DNA of 64,000 nt from an uncultured Phocaeicola sp. (GCA_948566455.1 CAOYQO010000018.1:3960-67959), one strand, 5' to 3'; positions 8,950-17,591 are shown, counted from the first letter of the stretch. Numbers and translations: made by a program. Notes: generated by a model from the sequence alone, not told the origin.

Positions 8950-10458
8950 TTAACAAAGCGCTTTGTTCAACATGTAATATACTTCATTCATGCGCAGTTC
9001 TTTCTTGAACTCGCTGATAGTCGTATTTTCATCGATAACTACCATTTCGATACCTGCCATTTCTGCATAATCTTCCCAATATTCTACTGTCAAGTCGTAA
9101 GAGAAGCTGGTGTGGTGAGTACCACCTGCCAGAATCCATGCAGCAGCACCTGCTTCGAGGTTCGGCATCGGAATCCACAATGCGCTGGCAACGGGAAGTT
9201 TGGGCAGCGGTTTGCTCTTGATACATTCCACCTTGTTCACGATGAGGCGGAAACGGTTGCCCAAGTCAACGATAGTAGCGGCTACCCCTTCACCTTGCTT
9301 GCTGGTGAATACAAGACGTGCGGTTTCGCTATCGATACCAATGGCAAGACGGTGTACTTCCAGTTTCGGTTTTGCTTCGGCAATCAGCGGGCAAACTTCC
9401 AGCATGTGTGCCTGGAGGATAGCGCTCTTTTCACCGTCGAAGTGCAGTGTGTAATCTTCCAGGAAGGAGCATCCTTTCGGCATACCTTGGCTCATAAACC
9501 AAGTGGTACGATACAAAGCGGCAGTTTTCCAGTCACCTTCCGCACCGAAACCATACCCTTCTTCCATCAGACGTTGAGAAGCCAATCCCGGAATCTGATC
9601 AAAGTCACCAAGGTCGTTGAAGTTGGTAGTAAATGCTTTTGCACCTGTGTCTTTCAGGATACGACGGAGAGCGATTTCTGCTTTTGCAGAGTTCCAAACT
9701 TTGGTATAAGCTTCAGTTCCGGTCTTTTCCAGTTCAGGAGCATGGTCGTATTCTTTGAAGTAAGTATCTACCATTGCCTGTACATCTTTGTCTTCCACTG
9801 CATTGTAGTACTTCATCAGATCGTTTACCGGACAGTAGTCTACGTGGTAACCCAAAACTTGTTCAGCGGATACCTTGTCACCATCAGTAACAGCAACGTT
9901 GTTCATCTGGTCACCGAAACGGATAATCAGCATATCCTGTGCATCAGCCCATCCGGCGCAAACGCGCATCCATGTCGCGATCTGGCCCTGTGCTTTTTCA
10001 TCTTGCCAGTGCCCTACCACTACCTTACGGTTTTTACGCATACGGGTTACAATGTGGCCGAATTCACGGTCACCGTGGGCAGACTGGTTCAAGTTCATGA
10101 AGTCCATATCCATGGTATCCCAAGGAATTTCTTTGTTGAACTGAGTATGGAAGTGCAGCAACGGCTTCTTCAATTCCTGCAAACCGTGAATCCACATCTT
10201 GGCAGGAGAGAAAGTGTGCATCCAGGTGATAACACCGATACATTTCTCATCATTGTTAGCAGCTTTGAAAGCTTCAGTTACTTCTTTAGAAGAGTTTACC
10301 GTACCTTTATAAACCACCTTTACCGGCAATTTGCCGCTGGCGTTCAATCCGGCTACCATTTCATTACTGTGTGCGTCTACTGCGATAACTGCGTCACCTC
10401 CGTACAGGAGCTGTGCTCCGGTTACGAACCATACTTCATATTGATCAAATGCGTTCAT
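8950..10458 (-). CDS. araA: L-arabinose isomerase
   Basis: Converts L-arabinose to L-ribulose, the first cytoplasmic step of arabinose catabolism. The 502-residue length is standard. Seen: the opening EVWFVTGAQLLYGG, the MHTFSPAKMWI segment, the QSAHGDREFGHI region with active-site histidine, and the late GTHHTSFSYDLT, all characteristic of AraA. Metal-binding residues of the family fall in GFGAEGDWKTAAL (Glu) and the GGTHH region (His). It lies 42 bases downstream of araD and overlaps the kinase start. A long open frame antisense to it has no support of its own. Confidence 0.96.
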   Translation of the reverse strand: MNAFDQYEVWFVTGAQLLYGGDAVIAVDAHSNEMVAGLNASGKLPVKVVYKGTVNSSKEVTEAFKAANNDEKCIGVITWMHTFSPAKMWIHGLQELKKPLLHFHTQFNKEIPWDTMDMDFMNLNQSAHGDREFGHIVTRMRKNRKVVVGHWQDEKAQGQIATWMRVCAGWADAQDMLIIRFGDQMNNVAVTDGDKVSAEQVLGYHVDYCPVNDLMKYYNAVEDKDVQAMVDTYFKEYDHAPELEKTGTEAYTKVWNSAKAEIALRRILKDTGAKAFTTNFNDLGDFDQIPGLASQRLMEEGYGFGAEGDWKTAALYRTTWFMSQGMPKGCSFLEDYTLHFDGEKSAILQAHMLEVCPLIAEAKPKLEVHRLAIGIDSETARLVFTSKQGEGVAATIVDLGNRFRLIVNKVECIKSKPLPKLPVASALWIPMPNLEAGAAAWILAGGTHHTSFSYDLTVEYWEDYAEMAGIEMVVIDENTTISEFKKELRMNEVYYMLNKALC

Positions 10459-10500
10459 AATTCTTTAATTTTTAGTTGTTAATTTTTAATTGTCGATTGT

Positions 10501-11184
10501 TTACTGTCCATAGTAAGCGTTAGGCCCATGCTTGCGGTTGAAATGCTTTTCTACCAACAGCGGATTCATGGTCAGTTTCGGATTGACGGCATAAGCAATG
10601 CTTGCCATCTTAGCCACTTGTTCCATTACCACTGCGTTGTGTACAGCATCGTGCGCATCTTTTCCCCAAGAGAAGGGACCGTGATTCTTTACCAGTACTC
10701 CCGGGGTGTGTACAGGGTTCAGCCCTTCAAAGCGCTTCACGATTACATTTCCGGTTTCCATTTCATACGCTCCTTCCACTTCTTCCTTTGTCATATCTGC
10801 CGTGCAAGGTATGGCATCGTGGAAGTAATCTGCGTGTGTCGTTCCGATATTCGGAATGTCACATCCGGCTTGCGCCCAGGCAGTAGCGTAAGTAGAGTGG
10901 GTGTGTACCACACCGCCGATTTCAGGGAAAGCCTTGTAGAGTACCACGTGGGTCGGAGTGTCTGAAGACGGTTTCAATCGCCCTTCCACTACCTTGCCAT
11001 CGAGGTCAACCACCACCATGTCTTCCGCCTTCATATCGTCATAACTTACACCACTGGGTTTGATGACTACCAGCCCCGTTTCACGGTCGATAGCCGATAC
11101 ATTTCCCCAGGTGAAGATAACCAGTCCATGCTTCACCAGTTCAAGGTTGGCATGGAATACCTTTTCTTTCAGTTCTTCCAGCAT
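10501..11184 (-). CDS. araD: L-ribulose-5-phosphate 4-epimerase
   Basis: Class II aldolase-like zinc enzyme of 227 residues converting L-ribulose 5-phosphate to D-xylulose 5-phosphate. The zinc site is visible as GGVVHTHSTYA (His94 and His96) with a later histidine around MEQVAKMA-proximal residues; the phosphate-binding TWGNVSAIDRETGL and KPSGVSYDD motifs match the family. It starts three bases after the araR stop codon, so the two are certainly co-transcribed. The product enters the pentose phosphate pathway through the transketolase at the operon end. Confidence 0.95.
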   Translation of the reverse strand: MLEELKEKVFHANLELVKHGLVIFTWGNVSAIDRETGLVVIKPSGVSYDDMKAEDMVVVDLDGKVVEGRLKPSSDTPTHVVLYKAFPEIGGVVHTHSTYATAWAQAGCDIPNIGTTHADYFHDAIPCTADMTKEEVEGAYEMETGNVIVKRFEGLNPVHTPGVLVKNHGPFSWGKDAHDAVHNAVVMEQVAKMASIAYAVNPKLTMNPLLVEKHFNRKHGPNAYYGQ

Positions 11185-11187
11185 AAT

Positions 11188-11868
11188 TTATAATTTAAAA
11201 TTCGGTGCCTTGCGGTATGCCTTCTCATTGAATTTGAATAAGGCAGCTCCGCGTTTGGAACCTGTTTTATCAATTTTATCTGTTTTTTCAATGTAGTCCA
11301 TTTCGGCTATCCGTTTACGGAAGTTACGCTTGTCTATCTGTTCGCCGTAAATAGCTTCGTAGAGGCTTTGCAGTTGAGACAGTGTGAATAACTTCGGTAA
11401 CAGGTTGAAGCCGATAGGCTCTGTGGATGCTTTCTGTTGCATCAATTCCCGTGCCTGTTTCACCATTTGCGGATGGTCGAAGATCAAAGGCGGTAATTCA
11501 TTGATGTTTACCCAGTAGGCATTATGCTGGTGCACCAGTTCGCGGTCGTACTCGTTGATGTTGATCAGTGCATAATAAGCAATGGAGATAACCCGTTCTC
11601 CCGGGTCACGTTCCACTTCACCGAACGACCCAACTTGCTCCATATATACATTTTCCAAGCCGGTGAGTTCCGCTAGTACACGTTTGGCAGCATCATCCAC
11701 ACTTTCACCTTGTTGTACGAATCCACCCATCAGAGACCATTCACCCATTGCCGGCTGAAAGTTTCGTTTCAGTAACAGCAGGTTCAGTTCTCCTTCGTTG
11801 AAACCGAAGATGATGCAGTCGATACCAACGTAAAAGGTCGGATTTGAACTATAATAGTTGTTTGTCAT
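11188..11868 (-). CDS. araR: AraR, Nudix-domain transcriptional regulator of arabinose genes
   Basis: Protein of 226 residues with an N-terminal Nudix-like fold and a C-terminal winged helix. The Nudix box region (residues 49-71, GGFVQQGESVDDAAKR then VLAELTGL) has lost catalytic acidic residues: the usual REUxEExGU reads RVLAELTGL. That suggests ligand sensing rather than hydrolysis. The last 75 residues (LYEAIYGEQIDKRNFRKRI to the end) look like the DNA-binding domain of NrtR/AraR-type regulators. An arabinose-responsive repressor of this type was described in B. thetaiotaomicron (established knowledge, from memory). Here it is embedded in the operon it should control, three bases before araD. 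Confidence 0.88.
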   Translation of the reverse strand: MTNNYYSSNPTFYVGIDCIIFGFNEGELNLLLLKRNFQPAMGEWSLMGGFVQQGESVDDAAKRVLAELTGLENVYMEQVGSFGEVERDPGERVISIAYYALININEYDRELVHQHNAYWVNINELPPLIFDHPQMVKQARELMQQKASTEPIGFNLLPKLFTLSQLQSLYEAIYGEQIDKRNFRKRIAEMDYIEKTDKIDKTGSKRGAALFKFNEKAYRKAPNFKL

Positions 11869-11880
11869 ATATCTTTGAGC

Positions 11881-11947
11881 TACGAGCTACAAGCTACAAG
11901 TGGGCTGCGCTATCATGCCGGATGGCACTCGTAGCCCGTAGCTTGTA
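11881..11947. repeat. Inverted repeat of TACGAGCTACAAG type
   Basis: The arm TACGAGCTACAAGCTAC (11881-11897) matches the reverse complement of GTAGCCCGTAGCTTGTA (11931-11947) at 14 of 17 positions. The left arm is itself a run of 7-bp units (GAGCTAC, GAGCTAC, AAGCTAC). It fills the araP-araR gap and resembles the hairpin at 17055-17106. Confidence 0.6.
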
Positions 11948-11953
11948 ACTATT

Positions 11954-13648
11954 TTACCAGAAATAGATATAGAAAGCGGCAGTGATACCCAGGATAATAA
12001 CCGTATGGATAATATCCCAATGGTTCCAGCTGGCGCGTGTCTCTGCCAATTGTGCCGGAGTAGAGGTACCGAATACCAATCCCCGTATTTTTTCTTCAGT
12101 CGGTGCTTCTGTTGCCAAGCTTACTACAATCACTACAATGATGCAGAACAGGAACATCCATCCGCAGAAGAACAACCAGTTCATATCATAGAACAGATAT
12201 TTGAATGTACCGCCAGCTACATCTCCTGCATTACTGTAATATACTTTTGCTCCCAGACGTGTCAAACCGATTACCATACCGGCGATCAATCCCCACATAC
12301 CACCTTGTGCAGAAGTACGTTTCCAGCAGATACCCAACAGGAAGGCTGCGGCGATACCCGGTGCCAATACAGACTGTACGTCTTGCAAGTAAGTATAAAG
12401 CACATCACCTACGCTACGCATGATAGGTATCCACAAAATACCCAGAATCACAATTACAACAGTTGCTGCCTGACCGATACCTACCAGCTTCTTTTCTGAT
12501 GTATTAGGTTTGAAGCGTTTGTAGAAGTCAATTGTAAACAGCATGGCAGATGAGTTGAACAAAGATGCCAACGAACTCATCAAAGCTGCAAGGATACCGC
12601 AAACCACCAAACCTTTCACACCAGCCGGCAACAACTTGGCTACCAGTGTCGGGAAAGCTGCATCGGCATTGGCGCTACCATTGGCCAACATCGGCAAGAA
12701 ACCTTCACCACCTGCACCGAGGTACTTCTGATGAAGTGCAAAAGCAATCATACCCGGAATCAAAAACAAGAATACAGGTAACAATTTCAGATAAGCTCCG
12801 AAGATAGTACCGCGGCGTGCTTCTTTCTGGTTCTTACCTGAAAGCACACGTTGTACGATGAACTGGTCAGTACACCAGTACCAGAAACCGATGATAGCTG
12901 ATCCGATTAGTGCTCCCAACCAAGGGAAGTTCGGATCACTGTTACTACGGATTAATTCCGTCATGGTGTTGCCCTGATCATTAACTGTTACCGCACCACA
13001 AATTCTCATCATTTCATCCCATCCACCCAGTTCTTTGAAACCGAGCACAAGGATAATCAGCGAACCTAACAATAAAATCGGTGTCTGCAATACAGAAGTA
13101 TAAAGTACCGACTTCATACCACCGAAGATCGTATATAATGCAGTGATCAAAACCAGACCGATAGCTGCAATCCAGAAGAAGTCGATTCCCCAGAGTTCTT
13201 CAATGCCGAATACCTGTTGGAATACCAAACCACCGGCATATACTGTAACTGCTACCTTAGTCAATACATAACTGATCAAGGAGATTACGGATAATATAGT
13301 ACGGGATTGCGGGTTATAACGACGTTCCAAGAATTCCGGCATCGTATATACCATACTTCTTGAATAAAAAGGTACGAATACCCATCCTAAAATAAGAATC
13401 ATCCATCCCTGAATTTCCCAGTGTGCCATAGCCATACCACTGGATGCACCGGCGCCTGCCAGTCCGATCAAGTGTTCCGAACCGATGTTTGATGCAAAAA
13501 TAGATGCACCAATCGCAATCCATGTAGCGTCACGTCCACCCAGAAAATAATCCGCTGAGTCATTTTGTTTCTGTTTGACAACCCAAACAATAATACCAAT
13601 CAGAGCTAAAGCAAAGGCTCCAATTACGATCCAATCTAATGCTTCCAC
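11954..13648 (-). CDS. araP: Sodium/solute symporter (SSS family), probable L-arabinose permease
   Basis: Inner-membrane transporter of 564 residues with about 14 hydrophobic helices. SSS-family features: EALDWIVIGAFALALIGIIVW as helix 1, GGRDATWIAIGASIFASNIG as the sodium-binding region, WVFVPFYSRSMVYTMPEFLERRY, and GFWYWCTDQFIVQRVL, which is typical of SGLT-like sugar carriers. It probably brings L-arabinose released in the periplasm into the cytoplasm with sodium. It is flanked by the aldose epimerase gene (25 bases upstream) and araR (85 bases downstream). Substrate is inferred from context. Confidence 0.9.
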   Translation of the reverse strand: MEALDWIVIGAFALALIGIIVWVVKQKQNDSADYFLGGRDATWIAIGASIFASNIGSEHLIGLAGAGASSGMAMAHWEIQGWMILILGWVFVPFYSRSMVYTMPEFLERRYNPQSRTILSVISLISYVLTKVAVTVYAGGLVFQQVFGIEELWGIDFFWIAAIGLVLITALYTIFGGMKSVLYTSVLQTPILLLGSLIILVLGFKELGGWDEMMRICGAVTVNDQGNTMTELIRSNSDPNFPWLGALIGSAIIGFWYWCTDQFIVQRVLSGKNQKEARRGTIFGAYLKLLPVFLFLIPGMIAFALHQKYLGAGGEGFLPMLANGSANADAAFPTLVAKLLPAGVKGLVVCGILAALMSSLASLFNSSAMLFTIDFYKRFKPNTSEKKLVGIGQAATVVIVILGILWIPIMRSVGDVLYTYLQDVQSVLAPGIAAAFLLGICWKRTSAQGGMWGLIAGMVIGLTRLGAKVYYSNAGDVAGGTFKYLFYDMNWLFFCGWMFLFCIIVVIVVSLATEAPTEEKIRGLVFGTSTPAQLAETRASWNHWDIIHTVIILGITAAFYIYFW

Positions 13649-13673
13649 AATTCTAATATTTAAAAGTTAACTA

Positions 13674-14813
13674 TTATTTCTCTACTGAGAATTTGAAAAT
13701 ACATTCGCTGTTGTATGTCTGTCCCGGTTCCAATACCACGCTGGGCCATTCCGGCTTATTAGGACTGTCGGGATAGTGTTGTGTTTCCAAGCATACGGAA
13801 GCACGTTGGTTGTAAGTGATGCCTTTTTTACCTGTTACAGTTCCATCAAGGAAGTTACCGGTATAAACTTGTATACCCGGTTCGTTGGTATATACTTCCA
13901 GAGTAATACCGCTTTCAGGTGAAGTCAGTTTTGCTGCTAATTGAGCAATGTCTCCATTTGTGTTCAGCACCCAGTTGTGGTCATAGCCATTTCCGTTTTT
14001 CAACTGAACAAAGTCGAAGTTAGTAATGTCTTGTCCTATCGTTTTAGGAGTAGTGAAGTCCATCGGAGTATCTTTCACCGTTACAATTTCTCCGGTAGTC
14101 ATGAAAGTGCTGTCCACTGGAGTGTAGTTGTCTGCATTTACATATAAGATATGATCTGTTGCAGCTTTTGAAGGATTACCGGATAAGTTGAAGTAAGAGT
14201 GGTTGGTCATGTTGATGACTGTCTTCTTATCTGTAGTAGCGCTATACTTTATATCTATAGCGTTGTCATCTGTTAGTTTGAAAAGAACTTTGGCTGTTAC
14301 ATTACCGGGGAAGTTTTCATCTCCGTCCGGTGAAATACGGGTCAGTTCCAGTGTAGTTTCATCAATCGGGTTGGCTTCATATACTTGGTATTGCCAGCCT
14401 TTAGGACCGCCATGCAAGCAATGTCCGAAGTTGTTTTGCGGTAATTGGATAGTGTCTCCGTCCAGTACGATTCTTCCCTGGTTGATGCGGTTTGCATAAC
14501 GACCGATGGAAGCGCCGAAGTCACTTGGGATATTTACATAATCGGCAATGCTGTCGAAGCCCAGGACAACGTCCTGCATATTCCCGTTTTTGTCGGGAAC
14601 CATAATAGAAACGATACGTCCTCCGAAGTTAGTGATGCATACTTCCATGCCCGACTTGTTCTTCAAGGTGTAAAGATCTGTTTTGGCATTGTTCACTTCT
14701 GTTTGAAAAATCACCGGATTCAGACCGGACAAAGTCAACTCCTGAGCTGGCTTGTTATTGCACGCAGATAACATCAGTGCGGCAATTCCTGCAAGTAGAA
14801 AACTGTTTTTCAT
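13674..14813 (-). CDS. Aldose 1-epimerase, secreted lipoprotein form
   Basis: GalM-type mutarotase of about 379 residues interconverting alpha and beta anomers of free aldoses. The start at 14813 (MKNSFLLAGIAALMLSACNN) gives a lipoprotein signal with lipobox LSAC, so the protein should be anchored outside the cytoplasm; an upstream in-frame start would spoil this signal. Family motifs: GGRIVSIMVPDKNG, GRYANRIN, LHGGPKGW, NMTNHSYFNLSG (catalytic His) and SVCLETQHYPDSPN (catalytic Glu). It is the first gene of the arabinose operon and probably supplies the anomer taken up by the adjacent symporter. A second, cytosolic GalM is at 41453-42556. Confidence 0.92.
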   Translation of the reverse strand: MKNSFLLAGIAALMLSACNNKPAQELTLSGLNPVIFQTEVNNAKTDLYTLKNKSGMEVCITNFGGRIVSIMVPDKNGNMQDVVLGFDSIADYVNIPSDFGASIGRYANRINQGRIVLDGDTIQLPQNNFGHCLHGGPKGWQYQVYEANPIDETTLELTRISPDGDENFPGNVTAKVLFKLTDDNAIDIKYSATTDKKTVINMTNHSYFNLSGNPSKAATDHILYVNADNYTPVDSTFMTTGEIVTVKDTPMDFTTPKTIGQDITNFDFVQLKNGNGYDHNWVLNTNGDIAQLAAKLTSPESGITLEVYTNEPGIQVYTGNFLDGTVTGKKGITYNQRASVCLETQHYPDSPNKPEWPSVVLEPGQTYNSECIFKFSVEK

Positions 14814-14858
14814 GGTTCTATTTTTAATGTAAATGAGATAATTATCTGATTTTGGGTG

Positions 14859-14914
14859 TAAAAGTAACACTTTATTTGAGTGTGTTAGCTACACTTGTAT
14901 ATGTTATGTAACAT
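14859..14914 (-). promoter_or_regulatory. Candidate promoter and AraR operator of the arabinose operon
   Basis: On the minus strand TACTTTTA (14859-14866) is a near match to TAnnTTTG, about 46 bases before the first gene. Upstream lie two small inverted repeats: AGTGT-N7-ACACT (14879-14895), over the expected -33 position, and ATGTTA-TG-TAACAT (14901-14914). Their place suits repressor binding. Assignment to AraR is inference. Confidence 0.4.
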
Positions 14915-14925
14915 AAAAGTAAAAA

Positions 14926-14958
14926 AACAGCCTCAAATGTCGGGTTGTTGAGGCTGTT
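14926..14958 (-). terminator. Intrinsic terminator after the arabinan locus operon
   Basis: AACAGCCTCAA (14926-14936) and TTGAGGCTGTT (14948-14958) form a perfect 11-bp stem with an 11-base loop. Read on the minus strand it is followed by a run of T. It separates the GH43 gene from the arabinose operon. Confidence 0.85.
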
Positions 14959-14973
14959 TTTAGAGTCCAGATT

Positions 14974-15090
14974 TACCAATTCCCTACCAAGTCCGTATCA
15001 GCTCCTTACCAACTCCCTATCAAGTCCAAATGTATAGACACGAAGCAGATACGGACCAGATACGGTTCATATACTATCCGGATATGGACG
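14974..15090. repeat. 11-bp tandem repeats in two facing arrays
   Basis: Five 11-bp units run from 14974 to 15028 (TACCAATTCCC, TACCAAGTCCG, TATCAGCTCCT, TACCAACTCCC, TATCAAGTCCA). From 15047 to 15090 about four more 11-bp units appear in the opposite orientation (for example GGACCAGATAC). GTCCGTATC (14991-14999) and GATACGGAC (15048-15056) are exact complements, so the arrays can fold together. They occupy the 3' flank of the GH43 gene. Confidence 0.7.
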
Positions 15091-15100
15091 GAATCTTATT

Positions 15101-17014
15101 TTATTTCTTCTTTTTACCCCAATACGTCTTGCTGTTGGTATACCCTGCATAAACAATTGTATGAGTTCTCGGGCTGGCTTCCCAATCCACTTCCCGTTGC
15201 AGACATACTTCCACTCCATTGCTGAATGTGATGCGCTGGTTGTCGGCATCATAGTTCCACGTTGCGCCTTTCCAAGAACCATCGGTTACTTTATGATCGG
15301 CAGAAAGTGTCATTGTATTGGATGTTTTCTGCTTTCCGTAAGAGTAGGAGAGGTCTATATGTTCCCAACTCCCTGTCAGTTCATCTTCTGTTATAGGCAG
15401 TTGGGGCACGGCGCCATAACGTTCCGGCATTACTACCGGCCATCCCGTACTGGTCCATTTGATGGAACGTACATGCCCCATCATCACGGCATTGCTCGCA
15501 TTGATACCCGGTATATCTTTGGGCAGACGTCCTTGCGAGGCATAATACCAATTCCCATTTCCATCGTTAAAAATAGCACAGTGAGCGATACCTACCCATC
15601 CGTTGCTGTTGCTGAACTTGTAGGGGTGTGTAACGATGGGGAGCATTTCGCCGCCGAATCTGGTGAGATCTGTTCCGTCAATGCCTAAGTAAGGACCCAG
15701 AATGCTTTGAGAACGACACACGCGTGTGTTATAAGGTACATCCAATGCATCATAAGCCATGAACAGGTAATAATATCCAGTGTTTGGATTATAAATGATT
15801 TCCGGTCCTTCGGATGCCTGCCAGCGATTCCCAATTTGGCGGGTGACGAGTAGTTGCCCGTAAGGAGCTATATCTTCTTCCGTTCCCCAAGGCTTGGGCA
15901 ATGTATTCAGTGGCTTTCCGGTGGCTGCATCTACTTCCAGCGCCGCTATGCCGCTATGCCATGAGCCGTAAACCAGATAGTGCTTGCCATCTTTGTCGAT
16001 AATATAACTGGGGTCGATTGCATTCCATTTATAATAGCAATTTGTCCAGTCATCGGGCTTGACGTTGAAATTTAATTCTTTATCAGAGGCATTTGTGATG
16101 ACGTATCCTTTGTCTTCCCAACCTCCATTATTGGCAGGGTCGGTGTTTTCCATCATGCCGATAAAGGCACGTTCGCCCCAAGTGTTCTCACCGTTGAGCA
16201 AGCCCGGGCATACGATGGAATAGTACATGCGGTAAAGCCCGTTTCTGACTTTCCGGACACAAGGTGCCCAATAACCAAAGGTATTTATGGCAGGCTGAAC
16301 TTCATTCAACCCCATGGCTTTGCGTATTTCGTTCAATTTAGGAATCACCCAGCCGGGTAGTGAGTTCATGGTACCTCCCATGTATTCCCAATTCACGAGG
16401 TCTTTGGATCGACGGCAGTGAAAATGTCCGCCGTATTCATGCGCATTGCCATACGAGGCATCCGTCTGATACATATAATAATAACCGTCTTCAGCTAGTA
16501 CTATACTGGGGTCATGTACATTGGCTAAATTCCATTGGCTTCTGTTGCTCCAGTCTGCAATGCTGGTATAATCATCAGGATAGGAAGGAGCTATGTATTT
16601 ATCCAATTCGGAAGTAATGCTGCGGGCTGCTGTTGTGAATGAAATTTCTGTTGAATAGACTGGATTTCCATTGGCTACAGTAGCAAAAGCCTTGGCATAG
16701 TATTTAGTTTCAGGCTCAAGTTCCGTTATGGTCAGGTTGAGTGACAGATCTGCGCTGCTCATTTCAACAGTCCGGTTGGAAATGGTCGGATTAGACTGGG
16801 TATCATAACAAATACCTTTCTTTAAGATAGCGGATGGGGTATTTGTTGTGATAGTCGCAATTATAGTTGCTCTATCTTCCGTAACATTTGACACAGATGG
16901 TGCCGAAATGGAAATAGTTGTCTCGTCTATGTCAGGCTCATTGCTTTCGCTGCTGCACGCTCCTGATAAAACTGAATAACTGAAGAGTAATAGGGTCCAC
17001 TTGAAGAACTTCAT
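15101..17014 (-). CDS. GH43 lipoprotein with N-terminal Fn3-like domain, probable endo-arabinanase
   Basis: Protein of 637 residues. A lipoprotein signal (MKFFKWTLLLFSYSVLSGAC) is followed by a roughly 95-residue Fn3-like domain (about 35-132) and a five-bladed GH43 catalytic domain. Catalytic signatures are the base Asp in NVHDPSIV, the pKa-modulating Asp in AIDPSYIID and the acid Glu in EGPEIIYN. A C-terminal beta domain follows. It is the last gene of the SusCD operon; the matching B. thetaiotaomicron gene (BT_0360, from memory) was reported as an endo-alpha-1,5-arabinanase. Surface display is likely. Its Fn3-like domain closely resembles the small lipoprotein encoded just upstream. Endo versus exo action is inferred. 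Confidence 0.85.
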   Translation of the reverse strand: MKFFKWTLLLFSYSVLSGACSSESNEPDIDETTISISAPSVSNVTEDRATIIATITTNTPSAILKKGICYDTQSNPTISNRTVEMSSADLSLNLTITELEPETKYYAKAFATVANGNPVYSTEISFTTAARSITSELDKYIAPSYPDDYTSIADWSNRSQWNLANVHDPSIVLAEDGYYYMYQTDASYGNAHEYGGHFHCRRSKDLVNWEYMGGTMNSLPGWVIPKLNEIRKAMGLNEVQPAINTFGYWAPCVRKVRNGLYRMYYSIVCPGLLNGENTWGERAFIGMMENTDPANNGGWEDKGYVITNASDKELNFNVKPDDWTNCYYKWNAIDPSYIIDKDGKHYLVYGSWHSGIAALEVDAATGKPLNTLPKPWGTEEDIAPYGQLLVTRQIGNRWQASEGPEIIYNPNTGYYYLFMAYDALDVPYNTRVCRSQSILGPYLGIDGTDLTRFGGEMLPIVTHPYKFSNSNGWVGIAHCAIFNDGNGNWYYASQGRLPKDIPGINASNAVMMGHVRSIKWTSTGWPVVMPERYGAVPQLPITEDELTGSWEHIDLSYSYGKQKTSNTMTLSADHKVTDGSWKGATWNYDADNQRITFSNGVEVCLQREVDWEASPRTHTIVYAGYTNSKTYWGKKKK

Positions 17015-17054
17015 AAGTAAATTGTTATTGGTAAATTAGTACTATAGAGAAACA

Positions 17055-17106
17055 AATTACGAGTTACAATTTAAAAGCATTGCTTTTATAATTGTAACTC
17101 GTAATT
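17055..17106. repeat. Long near-perfect hairpin inside the arabinan operon
   Basis: AATTACGAGTTACAATT (17055-17071) and AATTGTAACTCGTAATT (17090-17106) are perfect complements over 17 bp. Inside them TAAAAGCA and TGCTTTTA pair further, leaving one bulged T. The stem is about 25 bp and lies between the small lipoprotein and GH43 genes. It lacks a clear T-run. Confidence 0.8.
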
Positions 17107-17115
17107 AATATAGTT

Positions 17116-17562
17116 TTATTCAGTAGGTGTCTCTTCAGAAGGTGTTTCCGGTTCTGTTACTCCTACAGTCATTTCCACTTCAGGCGAATAAACTACTCCA
17201 TTAGGGTAAAGAGTAGCAAAAGCCCGTACATAATATACAGTATTGTCTGCCAACTCAGTCAGAGTTGCTTCCATCTTTCCATTCTCAGGAAGAGTTTTCA
17301 CTGTGGCACTGTAGATGGTAGGATTCTTGGAGGTATCATAGCAGAAACCATAGGCCATTACTCTGATAGTGCCTTCATCCAAATCTTTTTGACTGACCAT
17401 TACATCAGAAGTTGCTATGGCAGTAGGGGCTGCAATCTCGGTCAGTACGGGAGTACCGAGTGAGAGTTCACCGTAATCGTTATCATCGTCGTCACAAGCG
17501 GTAAAACCGATTAGCAGTGAGCAACTCACCACTAGTATACTTAACCATTTATTAAGTTTCAT
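17116..17562 (-). CDS. Small lipoprotein with Fn3-like domain
   Basis: Protein of 148 residues. The signal peptide ends in the lipobox GFTAC, followed at once by DDDDN, an acidic stretch like the Bacteroides lipoprotein export signal, so surface exposure is likely. The rest is one beta-sandwich (GTPVLTEI to VEMTVG) of the kind containing YGFCYDTSKNPTI and NTVYYVRAFAT. The same domain, with GICYDTQSNPTI and TKYYAKAFAT, forms the N-terminus of the GH43 encoded downstream. It sits between SusD-B and the GH43 gene and may be an accessory glycan-binding or spacer protein. No enzymatic motif is visible. Confidence 0.75.
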   Translation of the reverse strand: MKLNKWLSILVVSCSLLIGFTACDDDDNDYGELSLGTPVLTEIAAPTAIATSDVMVSQKDLDEGTIRVMAYGFCYDTSKNPTIYSATVKTLPENGKMEATLTELADNTVYYVRAFATLYPNGVVYSPEVEMTVGVTEPETPSEETPTE

Positions 17563-17591
17563 ATTTTCGGAGTTTTAATGAGTTTATTTTT

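Noticed and set aside
9112..10482. Long open frame (456 codons) antisense to araA
   Set aside because: It mirrors araA exactly, has no plausible signal, family motif or promoter, and is explained by codon bias of the real gene.
14974..15090. CRISPR or origin-type iteron array
   Set aside because: 11-bp units without spacers, no replication gene nearby, and chromosomal operon context on both sides.
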